From Lentimicrobiaceae bacterium (lineage in GTDB: Bacteria; Bacteroidota; Bacteroidia; Bacteroidales; WCHB1-69), in the NCBI GenBank assembly GCA_009787485.1, contig WQWP01000127.1, positions 1 to 6,426 of the forward strand: a DNA stretch of 6,426 nt, read 5' to 3'. Under the pieces are notes generated by a model that was given only the letters and a program-made list of their open reading frames with translations, did not search any database and was not told the origin of the DNA. How positions within the stretch are numbered: position 1 is the first letter of the stretch; each line of letters starts with the position of its first letter. A program made the translations under genes and the position numbers. Below, in pieces: positions 1 to 6,426 of the stretch.

Positions 1-2349
1 GATAACAAACCGCTTTTGATTGCTAATGGGCACGTCCTGCGGTTTGAGCAATTGCAGCACCTCCATGAAGATGGTGGCAGGTAGTAAAAAGTAATGGCAA
101 ACCTTTTCATGCGAGGCAAGGAAACGTAACCAGGGCGCAGCGTAGGTTTCGCCAACGGAGTGTTCGCCGGTGGCTGTCAAGTCAATGCCCTGCTCGCGGT
201 TTCCTTCACTGTTCAAGCAAACAGGCGCGGCATGTTCGTAGTAGCAAGAATTGTTTACCTTGCTTGGTTTGCGCCCCAAATAGTTAACAAGTATCATGTC
301 AAACTCTTTGCTGCCGGTGTCGAAAATTGGGCTGCAACCCTCTACTTCTATGTTAAGTAAATGGTGGCTGTTGGTAATTCTTTCATCGGCAATTTTCATG
401 TTTGGGATTTTAAGGGGCGTGATGTCTTCACTATCGCCCTCCCCTATTTCCAACATTTGATTGTTGCCGGAATAAGCCTCCCACCTAAAAACCCAATTTT
501 GAACAGAGTCGCCTGCTCTTACGGCAATGCGGTAGCGGTTTTCGTTTTCCACGAAACAGATTTTACCATAGTTCCCGTATGCATCGGGAAGTTGTGAGCA
601 CGTTTTTACTGAGGGTAAAATCTTTGTTTCGTCAATATCTTCGCTGCTAAGGGCATCAAACTTATAGCGGTATTTCTTAGGCTCATACTTTTCGATGTAG
701 CTTTTTTTTGTAAGAAGATATTGCGACAAATCAATGGCTTGCGCATGATTGAGAATGTCTTTGAAAAAAGAAAGCTCAATCTGTCCTTTGGCGGAATCAA
801 TAAACATACTTAAACCAAAGGCATTACAGATATTGCTGATAAAATCGCTGTTTGTCAGGGCAGGTACATGCTCGGCAAACTTGATTTTGTTTGCAAACAC
901 GTTGCAAATGCTGTAAATCGTTTCGGGATTGTTGATAAATTCAATTCTTTGATATTTATCAATCATAACAGCTTGGTAAGATGCTGATGAGGCTAATGTT
1001 ACTTTTCCAAAAAAGAAGCCGTAATAGCGAGAGCCTGTTAATCTTTGGGTAAAAGGAAAGTTAAATGTGTAATATCCTGCTCCATTGTAGCCCATTTGAG
1101 ACTGTAACTGACTGCGATTGTATATTTTGTAAAAATGGTTGAAGTAGGTAAAATCTCCACTGCGCATATTACCAACTTTCCCATTCCATTCATCTGTGCT
1201 ACTCCAAAGAATCCAATCCGGAAATGGATCCATGTGGTCAATGATAAAAAACATAAGCACTTCTTTGAACACAAAGTTAGGCTCATTGGGAACTGTCCAT
1301 TCACGGAGTAAATTGGCAGGCAAGTACGTTTTAATCGAAACGTTAATCTGATAGTTTTGAGTGGTTGGCGGTATGAAGAAATAGTGTTCTGCGTTGTTTG
1401 TCTCAAAAGGCATGAACTCATCATCGTATATTTCATCAATGAATGTACCTGTGGGAGAGAAACTTATTGTTGCTTTTGCACTGTCCGGATTCTCTGTTTG
1501 GGATGCTAACCCATCTAATGCTCGCATGCTTTGGGAGTAGATTTTTTTAATGTTGTTTTCTTCGCGGAAATTTCCGATCATTTGGTAACCACCGTTTTTA
1601 ATTACGTTTTCAAGTATCCAAAGCAATTGAATTGCAGGGGCAAATGCAAAGCTGTTGGGATTGTTCAGGGCATTGTTATTAAAGATGCGCACGCCACGAT
1701 TGCCCGATAATGCTTCTATTACACTGCCCGAGGCATTTGTAAACAGGCGGTTAACATAGCAACGGTCTAATCCAACGTTATCATTGGTATTGATGGATGC
1801 TTGAAAACCGGACTGATTGCCGGGTGGCGCTGGGTCATTGGGAAGCAAAAACCAGCCAAAATCTTTATTGGCAGAGCCATAAAAAACGGTGTCAATAAAC
1901 AAAAAGAATTTGAAAATTGCATCTTCCTGCAAAGAGCTGGCAAGCATGCTGAGCCACCCTGTCTTAAGCCCACCCGAAGTAGCGCTGATGATGTAATTAT
2001 CGCCGTAATTGTTTTCCGAAAGTTTTTTCTCTGAAAAATCTTCCGGAAACGGATTGATTACCAAGCCACAGGCATAACTTGTATCTGTGGATTTTTGGAT
2101 ATACAAATCTCCGGCAGCAATTTCAATGCCATCAACAGAAACGATGCAGAGATATTTTTTACACCTTTGAACATAGATAAAGCGTGCCTGTTTGAAAATA
2201 AGGTCGTTGTCCATTGCGGAGACTTCAAAGGTGAAAACAATATCGCCCTCTATCCCGCTGACGGAGAATGCGCTGTTGTTTACCTCTAATTGAAGGCTGG
2301 TATTTTTGGCGATGTATAGCAGTTGCCCTTCAATTTTTATTTCAATCAT
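1..2349 (-). CDS. Tail hub / baseplate-like protein, partial (3' end beyond window)
   Basis: The frame is open from the ATG at 2349 to base 1, giving 783 codons with no stop; I checked every triplet. The C-terminus lies outside the window. Seen: a beta-rich N-terminus (residues 10-28 LLYIAKNTSLQLEVNNSAF), a long aromatic and Asn-rich middle, a helical stretch near residues 236-255 (FAPAIQLLWILENVIKNGGY), a segment at 489-523 with VPALTNSDFISNICNAFGLS, and a Trp-containing stretch at 739-783. From memory, this order (opening strand motif, 'LL..I....GY' helix, 'LT..DFI..I...FGL' segment, late 'W..FL' region) matches the large protein that follows the tape measure in Bacteroidota phages, thought to be a hub or baseplate component. 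No signal peptide, membrane span or hydrolase motif is visible. The start is supported by an ATGA overlap with the 179-residue gene. That it is coding is near certain; the hub role is inference. If the family match holds, only a short C-terminal piece is probably missing. Confidence 0.88.
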   Translation of the reverse strand, partial: MIEIKIEGQLLYIAKNTSLQLEVNNSAFSVSGIEGDIVFTFEVSAMDNDLIFKQARFIYVQRCKKYLCIVSVDGIEIAAGDLYIQKSTDTSYACGLVINPFPEDFSEKKLSENNYGDNYIISATSGGLKTGWLSMLASSLQEDAIFKFFLFIDTVFYGSANKDFGWFLLPNDPAPPGNQSGFQASINTNDNVGLDRCYVNRLFTNASGSVIEALSGNRGVRIFNNNALNNPNSFAFAPAIQLLWILENVIKNGGYQMIGNFREENNIKKIYSQSMRALDGLASQTENPDSAKATISFSPTGTFIDEIYDDEFMPFETNNAEHYFFIPPTTQNYQINVSIKTYLPANLLREWTVPNEPNFVFKEVLMFFIIDHMDPFPDWILWSSTDEWNGKVGNMRSGDFTYFNHFYKIYNRSQLQSQMGYNGAGYYTFNFPFTQRLTGSRYYGFFFGKVTLASSASYQAVMIDKYQRIEFINNPETIYSICNVFANKIKFAEHVPALTNSDFISNICNAFGLSMFIDSAKGQIELSFFKDILNHAQAIDLSQYLLTKKSYIEKYEPKKYRYKFDALSSEDIDETKILPSVKTCSQLPDAYGNYGKICFVENENRYRIAVRAGDSVQNWVFRWEAYSGNNQMLEIGEGDSEDITPLKIPNMKIADERITNSHHLLNIEVEGCSPIFDTGSKEFDMILVNYLGRKPSKVNNSCYYEHAAPVCLNSEGNREQGIDLTATGEHSVGETYAAPWLRFLASHEKVCHYFLLPATIFMEVLQLLKPQDVPISNQKRFVI
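2346..2349 (-). other. ATGA stop/start overlap (179-residue gene to hub-like gene)
   Basis: On the minus strand the TGA of the 179-residue gene shares bases with the ATG of the hub-like gene. This four-base overlap suggests translational coupling and decides the start of the downstream gene. The sequence just before it (AATAGAAACACC) is A-rich with no Shine-Dalgarno-like box. Confidence 0.9.
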
Positions 2350-2885
2350 GGTGTTTCTATTATTGGTTTTTCATCCTCAATGGGCGTGCCTCCAACAGGG
2401 GTTTCACCAACAGGCAAATCTTCTGTTTTTTTGGGCACTAATTTCTCAAATGTTGCATCTTGCAAAATAAGATACTTTAAGTAAAGCACTAAATCAAAGA
2501 TGGTTGCTTTGTAATTTTCGTTACCGGCGTTGATGGAAAGCAACATTTTTTCATTGAAATTGTATCTTAATGCCGGAAGTTTGCTAAAATCACTGTCTAA
2601 TTTCATTCCCAATTCATTTCTTGCTGTTTCCCTTGCTTTGCTCTCTCCTACTTGTGCAATCAAACCTTCAATTTCCTGTACATTATGGAGTTGAGACAAT
2701 GTAAGATTGAGCTGCTGGGCTGTTGTGTTTTCCGTTAACTCAACGCCATTAATGCAGGGACGGTCTCTAAGATCGTAAAAACTAACCGGGGCTTGTTGCC
2801 CTTGATTTACCTGTTGTATTACGGTATTGAGGATTTCTCTGATCGTTGAAAGCTCCATGCCGTCTTCAATAAATGCTATACTCAT
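2346..2885 (-). CDS. Small tail-tip protein with fibre-type INGVEL motif
   Basis: This 179-residue protein has no named family that I recognise. Residues 1-30 are predicted helical (MSIAFIEDGMELSTIREILN). Residues 36-61 contain FYDLRDRPCINGVELTENTT followed by AQQLNL. This resembles the '(F/Y)-D-L-x-x-x-P-x-INGVxLxGNxTxxxLxL' element of phage tail and head fibre proteins, where it occurs in trimeric beta-structured fibres. Residues 62-150 are largely helical with a hydrophobic stretch near 127-142 (ATIFDLVLYLKYLILQ), too charged at its edges to call a membrane span. The last ~24 residues form a Pro/Glu/Gly tail with a near-repeat PVGETPVGGTP. The ATG at 2885 overlaps the upstream stop by ATGA, which favours it over Met10. 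The gene ends by ATGA overlap with the hub-like gene. It is probably a connector or minor fibre component at the tail tip; a chaperone for the hub protein is an alternative. Confidence 0.9.
   Translation of the reverse strand: MSIAFIEDGMELSTIREILNTVIQQVNQGQQAPVSFYDLRDRPCINGVELTENTTAQQLNLTLSQLHNVQEIEGLIAQVGESKARETARNELGMKLDSDFSKLPALRYNFNEKMLLSINAGNENYKATIFDLVLYLKYLILQDATFEKLVPKKTEDLPVGETPVGGTPIEDEKPIIETP
2882..2885 (-). other. ATGA stop/start overlap (557-residue gene to 179-residue gene)
   Basis: The TGA of the 557-residue gene overlaps the ATG of the 179-residue gene, again by ATGA. The preceding bases (AATAGCAGAAAC) closely resemble those before the next overlap (AATAGAAACACC). This fits coupled translation without a purine-rich ribosome binding site. 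Confidence 0.9.
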
Positions 2886-4555
2886 GTTTCTGCTATTAAA
2901 GTTGTATTTTCTTTTTCTTCAAATGTAAACCTATCATTCCAAACTTGATAAAGAGGCTCATTCCATGTGTTTTCAAATACTTCTTTTTCAAAAGTTCCTG
3001 ATGACATGTTGACTGTTGGCGAAGGTAGCGACCTGTCCGGTATTTTGAAAGTATATTGAAACTCTGCCGATTGCAAGTCTTCGCCTTCATCAAAGATGGT
3101 AAGCGTATCGGGAAGGATAGTAATGGGGAGAAGTGAGCCATTTACAATTTTGTAATGAAACCTGTTTTCGAGAGCTTCGCTAAGCAGTTTCATTTCAAAA
3201 TCGGATTTATAGCCTGTTCGGGCTGTAAATGTCGTAAAAATGTCCTGAACGTCAATCTCTACTTTACCATCGCTTGTAACCTTTTCACCGTCAACAGTTT
3301 TCTCTACCATCTCATTTTCGATAAAAAATGACTCCAACACGCCGTATTTGTTTTGCAGTAGAAACTCCTTTGCGTAAAAAGGCTTTTCCTGCAAAACGAA
3401 AGTGCGCGTCCACACTGCGGCAGGGGCGGCGGTATGGTAAATGCGAACGGTATAGTGTAGAATTTGCGTGGAGTGGTTTTCTAACGAAAGCACTTTAACA
3501 GACAGTGGAATGCGTACTATTGAAAAATTGGTAATTACCAGCGCACCCGGATTGATATTGTTTTTTGTAGTGCCGTTTTCGTTACGAATATCAATGCGCA
3601 CCTGCAAAGTGGATGTAGAGGCAGTGGAAGCATTGGGGTTAAAAAGCATAAAATAAGCGTACTGCGGCAAGTCCATGTAGCTTTTTACGGTCAAGGCGGA
3701 CGGCGAGCCATAACTTCGCGGTCTCGCAAACGAGGATAGCTTATTGCTGCCACCCATTGGGCAGTTCCAATCGGGTAGATTGGCTGCTCTGTGCGCTTCC
3801 GATAATTTTCCGTTAACTAAATGGTACTCATTTGAAAACTTTATCATCTGCACGGTATCCTCAAAATAATCGGAATAGACGAGGCAGCACTTAATCATCG
3901 CATATTTGAGCTTATAAACAGCAAGTTTTTGGCTCAATGAGGGCGTGTCCACTTCTTGAAAATAGGAGCGTAACAGCGCAAGGGGTAACGATGCTCTGTT
4001 GTTTGCGCTCACGTGCAGCAAAATTTCGGGAGTGTGTACTGTTTTTGTAATCCCTGCGGCACAATGGGTTACTTCCAATTTTGCAAACAGTTTGTAGCCC
4101 ACTTTGTCCACTTTTTCTATACCGGTTGTTTGGCTGAGAAATTGGATATTTGCCGCGCTGTCATTGGTTTGCAGCGTTACATTTTCTCCCCCGTTTTGCC
4201 GTGAGGTAAATCTGATTTCCAATGTGTTTAATACAGTAACAGAGTAATATTTAGCAACATAGTAATTTTGTCCGATTTTCTTCAGTAGCTCGTTTTGCCT
4301 GTCTGCGGCTGATGAGTAGAGATAAATTGCATACGGCTCGTTAATAGCGGAAGTTGTATTGCGGAAATAAAAAACCAATCTTTTTGTTCCAAATGTTAGC
4401 TCAAGATAGTAATTTGCTCGTGGCATGGTGTTTATCTTGTAGCGACTTTCCGCTTTTCTTCCGGTAACGGCTACCGGCGTTCCACTTAGGCGAAAGCTAA
4501 GGGCATTATTGGCAAAATCGAAGGTAAAAGGGGCTTCTACTATGTTGGCTGGCAT
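2882..4555 (-). CDS. Tail / baseplate structural protein of unnamed family
   Basis: A 557-residue protein predicted to be beta-rich throughout, without signal peptide, membrane span or catalytic motif. Residues 12-66 (FDFANNALSFRLSGTP and the following strands to FYFRNT) form a first strand-rich domain. Residues 150-390 contain alternating strands typical of a jelly-roll or Ig-like protein. Residues 395-505 form a second recognisable module: FLLQNKYGVLESFFIENE, then a strand pair, then SDFEMKLLSEALENRFHYKI, NGSLLPITI and a closing strand FQYTFKIP. From memory, this C-terminal module recurs in the protein just after the tape measure in Bacteroidota prophages; it has no standard name that I can give. 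By position it could play the part of a distal-tail (Dit-like) or tail-tip adaptor protein, but I see no direct Dit homology. The ATG at 4555 follows the upstream stop at 4560-4562 by four bases, and the gene overlaps its downstream neighbour by ATGA. Confidence 0.93.
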   Translation of the reverse strand: MPANIVEAPFTFDFANNALSFRLSGTPVAVTGRKAESRYKINTMPRANYYLELTFGTKRLVFYFRNTTSAINEPYAIYLYSSAADRQNELLKKIGQNYYVAKYYSVTVLNTLEIRFTSRQNGGENVTLQTNDSAANIQFLSQTTGIEKVDKVGYKLFAKLEVTHCAAGITKTVHTPEILLHVSANNRASLPLALLRSYFQEVDTPSLSQKLAVYKLKYAMIKCCLVYSDYFEDTVQMIKFSNEYHLVNGKLSEAHRAANLPDWNCPMGGSNKLSSFARPRSYGSPSALTVKSYMDLPQYAYFMLFNPNASTASTSTLQVRIDIRNENGTTKNNINPGALVITNFSIVRIPLSVKVLSLENHSTQILHYTVRIYHTAAPAAVWTRTFVLQEKPFYAKEFLLQNKYGVLESFFIENEMVEKTVDGEKVTSDGKVEIDVQDIFTTFTARTGYKSDFEMKLLSEALENRFHYKIVNGSLLPITILPDTLTIFDEGEDLQSAEFQYTFKIPDRSLPSPTVNMSSGTFEKEVFENTWNEPLYQVWNDRFTFEEKENTTLIAET

Positions 4556-4559
4556 GATG

Positions 4560-4802
4560 TTACTGTTTTAAGGCGGCGGCGTTGCGTAAAAAGTTTTCCT
4601 GTGCTTCAAATTCAAGCTGCTTGTCGCGGCTTAGTACCGCTTGGCGGTTTTTGGGGTCGCTCATGTATTTGCTTAATTGGATAATTTGTTCCAACATTTG
4701 TGATAAAGTTTCGCCATCTTGTGTGGATGTGCTGTTTGTGTGATAGTTATTTGTAACGGATTGTACCGAATTGGAAGCGAAATTGATCGCCCTTTTTAAT
4801 AC
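4560..4802 (-). pseudogene. Tape-measure C-terminal remnant, separated by two in-frame stops
   Basis: An 80-codon open stretch lies in the same frame as the tape-measure gene, just after its TAA (4812-4814) and a second in-frame TGA (4803-4805). It reads from VLKRAINFASNSVQSVTNNY to a charged helix ending ENFLRNAAALKQ. The Asn/Ser/Thr-rich linker followed by a Leu- and Gln-rich helix is the usual look of a tape-measure C-terminus. The stop at 4560-4562 is four bases from the next gene's ATG, the tight spacing expected if this were the true end of the tape-measure gene. There is no ATG, GTG or TTG at its head; the first usable start is the ATG at 4697, which would give only 45 residues and has no obvious ribosome binding site. 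I read it as the detached tail of the tape measure, made either by deletion or by small indels. A small separate gene is less likely. Confidence 0.65.
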
Positions 4803-4817
4803 TCAAATTTTTTAATA
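4793..4817 (-). repeat. Pair of 9-bp direct repeats (TATTAAAAA) at the tape-measure break
   Basis: TATTAAAAA occurs at 4817-4809 and again at 4801-4793 on the minus strand, 16 bases apart and separated by ATTTGAG. The pair surrounds the second stop (TGA, 4803-4805), and its first copy contains the TAA that ends the tape-measure frame. Short A-rich repeats like this are prone to slippage and to sequencing or assembly indels. They may be cause or chance. Confidence 0.7.
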
Positions 4818-6426
4818 TTTTTGTCGGTCAGTAGTGATAATCTTTATTAAATCCTGAACGGTGGTTGCCTGTTGGTCGTACTCTTTTTTAACTTCTACAA
4901 GTACATTTTTGTACTCTTTCTGAAAATCAAATGTTTTCTTCAACTCTATGTTGTTTTTTATCCACTTGCCAATTCCGATGCCGATGGCAGTAATAGCGGT
5001 AATGATTGCCAACCACGGCACTTTGGTTGCGGCAGCGTGGTAAAGTTTCATGGCTTGGGTGGCTTTTGCTGTGTTGCCGGCAAGCTGGTATTTGGCGGCG
5101 GCAAGGCGAAGCGTTATAGCACGCTCTGTATTTTGCAACACTATGGAAACTTTGCTGTAAGTATTCTGCGCTTTTTGCGCTGCCGTAACCAAAAGCAGTT
5201 TGGAAAGATAAAGCGCATACGGCGCTATTAAGGCGAGAATGGCAACTTTGTTTTCCTCACAAAATTTAATCACTTTTGCAAGCAGCTTTAAGCCGCCGGT
5301 AGTGGTTTTGGTTAACTTTATTAGTAACGGATAAAATTTTTCGCCAAGCTCAAGCCGTTTGTCTCGGAAGCGTTTGCGGGCTTTTTCGAGATTCGCCTGC
5401 ATATTGTTGTTTTTTACATCGTATTCTATCAAGCAAGAAGTAGCTTCCCGCATAGCTTTGTTGGCAATTGACTGAGCTGCTTCTACCTTGTGCAGCGAAT
5501 TTGCCATTGATGAGATGGCGGCTGCGGCGCGTGCGCCGTCCAGCCCTATATCTTTAAAAATGGGCAAAAGTTTGTCGAAACCGCCTGCGCCCTGAAAGCC
5601 TTTGAGTGTGCGTTTTAAGGCTTCGTTCATGTCGGTTTCAATCAGCTTTTGAAACTCCTTAATCTCCATGCCGGCAATCTTGGCAAACTCGGCAGGCTTT
5701 GAAATGAGTTTTTGAATGAGCTTTTGAAAAGCGGTGGCGCTCATTTCAACCTTTTGCATATCCTGGTCAAGTGCGGAAGCGTAGCCAAGTATTTGGTCTG
5801 CGGAGAGTTTGGCTTGCACGGCGATGCCGCCCAAACGTCCGGCGAAATTGACCATGTATTTTTCGTTGGCGGTAGATGTTTTGCCAAGCTCATTAACGGC
5901 AGAGCCAAGCGAAAGCATTTTATCTTTGAGGTTTAAGCCCTGCAATATGTTGGATGAGCGCTCATAAACATCTACCATTTTACCGATGGCAAGGGTGGCA
6001 TTATCGCCCAACACATCGCCCATTGCAATATTTATCACGTCTGAGGCTTCTACAAATTGCTTTACCAAATCTTCGGTGCTGATGCCGAGCTTGCCGGCAA
6101 TGTAGGCAAGGTTGTTTAACTGCTCCCTGCTTGTGCGGGTGTCCATCTTTTTGAAACTGCTATTAAGCTTCTCCACCTGTTCGCGTGTAAGGGTGGTGGT
6201 TTTGATAACATCGCTGTAGATGTCGTCCATTGCTGCAAGGTCGGTAGCAGTTTGTTTGAGCGTGCTAACGATGTTGTTGAATGCGCTGAACATTTGGGTA
6301 AAGCCGCCCATGCCTGCGCCAAAGACCATCATTTTTCTTTGCAGCTTTTCCCAAGTGCCGGCAACGCTGTCAATGTTTTGGCTGTGCTCCTGCAAGTAGC
6401 CGCGAAGTTGTTGTATCTTCTTGGCA
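4812..6426 (-). CDS. Phage tail tape-measure protein, TP901 type, partial at N-terminus and probably truncated at C-terminus
   Basis: The tape measure sets tail-tube length and acts as the internal scaffold of the tube. The frame is open to the right edge, with 537 codons visible before the TAA; the true start lies upstream. The TTG at 6393-6395 could be taken as a start but is more likely internal, because coding continues above it (IQQLRGYLQEHSQNID). Counting from that TTG, residues 20-45 hold a Gly- and Met-rich segment (FGAGMGGFTQMFSAF). Residues 50-330 carry the TP901 core, with the typical TREQVEKL, LAYIAGKLGIS, GRLGGIAVQAKLSADQILGY and GLDGARAAAAISSMA patterns. A basic helix follows at 335-352. 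Two hydrophobic segments (383-406 and 458-476) are of the kind linked to membrane or tube-channel interaction. The end, at LIKIITTDRQKY, is abrupt, and a 256-base gap precedes the next gene in an otherwise tightly packed operon. The family call is firm. Confidence 0.95.
   Translation of the reverse strand, partial: AKKIQQLRGYLQEHSQNIDSVAGTWEKLQRKMMVFGAGMGGFTQMFSAFNNIVSTLKQTATDLAAMDDIYSDVIKTTTLTREQVEKLNSSFKKMDTRTSREQLNNLAYIAGKLGISTEDLVKQFVEASDVINIAMGDVLGDNATLAIGKMVDVYERSSNILQGLNLKDKMLSLGSAVNELGKTSTANEKYMVNFAGRLGGIAVQAKLSADQILGYASALDQDMQKVEMSATAFQKLIQKLISKPAEFAKIAGMEIKEFQKLIETDMNEALKRTLKGFQGAGGFDKLLPIFKDIGLDGARAAAAISSMANSLHKVEAAQSIANKAMREATSCLIEYDVKNNNMQANLEKARKRFRDKRLELGEKFYPLLIKLTKTTTGGLKLLAKVIKFCEENKVAILALIAPYALYLSKLLLVTAAQKAQNTYSKVSIVLQNTERAITLRLAAAKYQLAGNTAKATQAMKLYHAAATKVPWLAIITAITAIGIGIGKWIKNNIELKKTFDFQKEYKNVLVEVKKEYDQQATTVQDLIKIITTDRQKY

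Noticed and set aside
160..597. Two consecutive plus-strand open frames
   Set aside because: They lie opposite the continuous hub-like coding frame, have no family resemblance or start context, and are shadows.
702..709. Run of eight T on the plus strand (eight A in the hub-like gene) as a frameshift or slippage site
   Set aside because: The annotated frame is open on both sides and the protein stays family-like across it, so no shift is needed.
1038..1439. A 133-codon minus-strand frame
   Set aside because: It overlaps the hub-like gene in another frame; its translation is Cys-, Thr- and Met-rich with no domain, as expected for an out-of-frame reading.
4793..4820. A-rich stretch as a Bacteroidota promoter for the downstream tail genes
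   Set aside because: No TAnnTTTG -7 element with a matching -33 element could be found; the AT-richness is better explained by the broken coding junction.
4872..5231. A 119-codon plus-strand frame opposite the tape measure
   Set aside because: It is antisense to well-supported tape-measure coding, and its low-complexity hydrophobic content mirrors the hydrophobic segments on the other strand.
6116..6322. A 68-codon minus-strand frame within the tape-measure gene
   Set aside because: It is an out-of-frame reading of the TP901 core, not a tail-assembly chaperone; those lie upstream of the tape measure and outside this window.
6393..6395. TTG as the start of the tape-measure protein
   Set aside because: The same frame is open to the window edge and keeps tape-measure-like sequence above it (IQQLRGYLQ), so the true start is outside.
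1..6426. Diversity-generating retroelement, CRISPR array, tRNA or insertion sequence
   Set aside because: I saw no template/variable repeat pair with adenine changes, no spaced repeat array, no cloverleaf and no transposase or long inverted repeats.

Overview
This is a structural-gene block from a tailed phage, prophage or phage-tail-derived particle, and it most probably comes from a Bacteroidota host. All coding is on the minus strand, so the operon reads from position 6426 down to position 1. I infer the host from the protein families, whose motif patterns I recall from Bacteroidota prophage tail operons. The absence of Shine-Dalgarno-like purine boxes before the three visible start codons agrees: the upstream stretches are A-rich instead. 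No integrase, lysis, capsid or replication gene lies in the window, so I cannot tell an active phage from a degraded prophage or a tailocin-like particle.

Layout in transcription order: (1) 6426-4812, the tail tape-measure protein (TP901-type core), with its N-terminus beyond the window. It ends at a TAA followed nine bases later by an in-frame TGA. (2) 4802-4560, an open stretch of 80 codons in the same frame as the tape measure. It has no good start but looks like a tape-measure C-terminus, and its stop lies 4 bases before the next gene. (3) 4555-2882, a 557-residue beta-rich tail or baseplate protein of unnamed family. (4) 2885-2346, a 179-residue protein with a fibre-type 'INGVEL' motif and a Pro-rich tail. 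(5) 2349-1, a large tail hub/baseplate-like protein that runs off the left edge with 783 codons visible. Genes 3-4 and 4-5 both overlap by ATGA, so translation is probably coupled.

Together these genes would build the tail tube interior and the distal tip. The tape measure sets tube length and is threaded through the tube, and the three downstream proteins occupy the place where distal-tail, fibre-connector and hub proteins are found. The most notable feature is the broken 3' end of the tape-measure gene. The plus strand holds only shadow frames. I see no RNA gene, CRISPR array, insertion sequence, convincing promoter or terminator.
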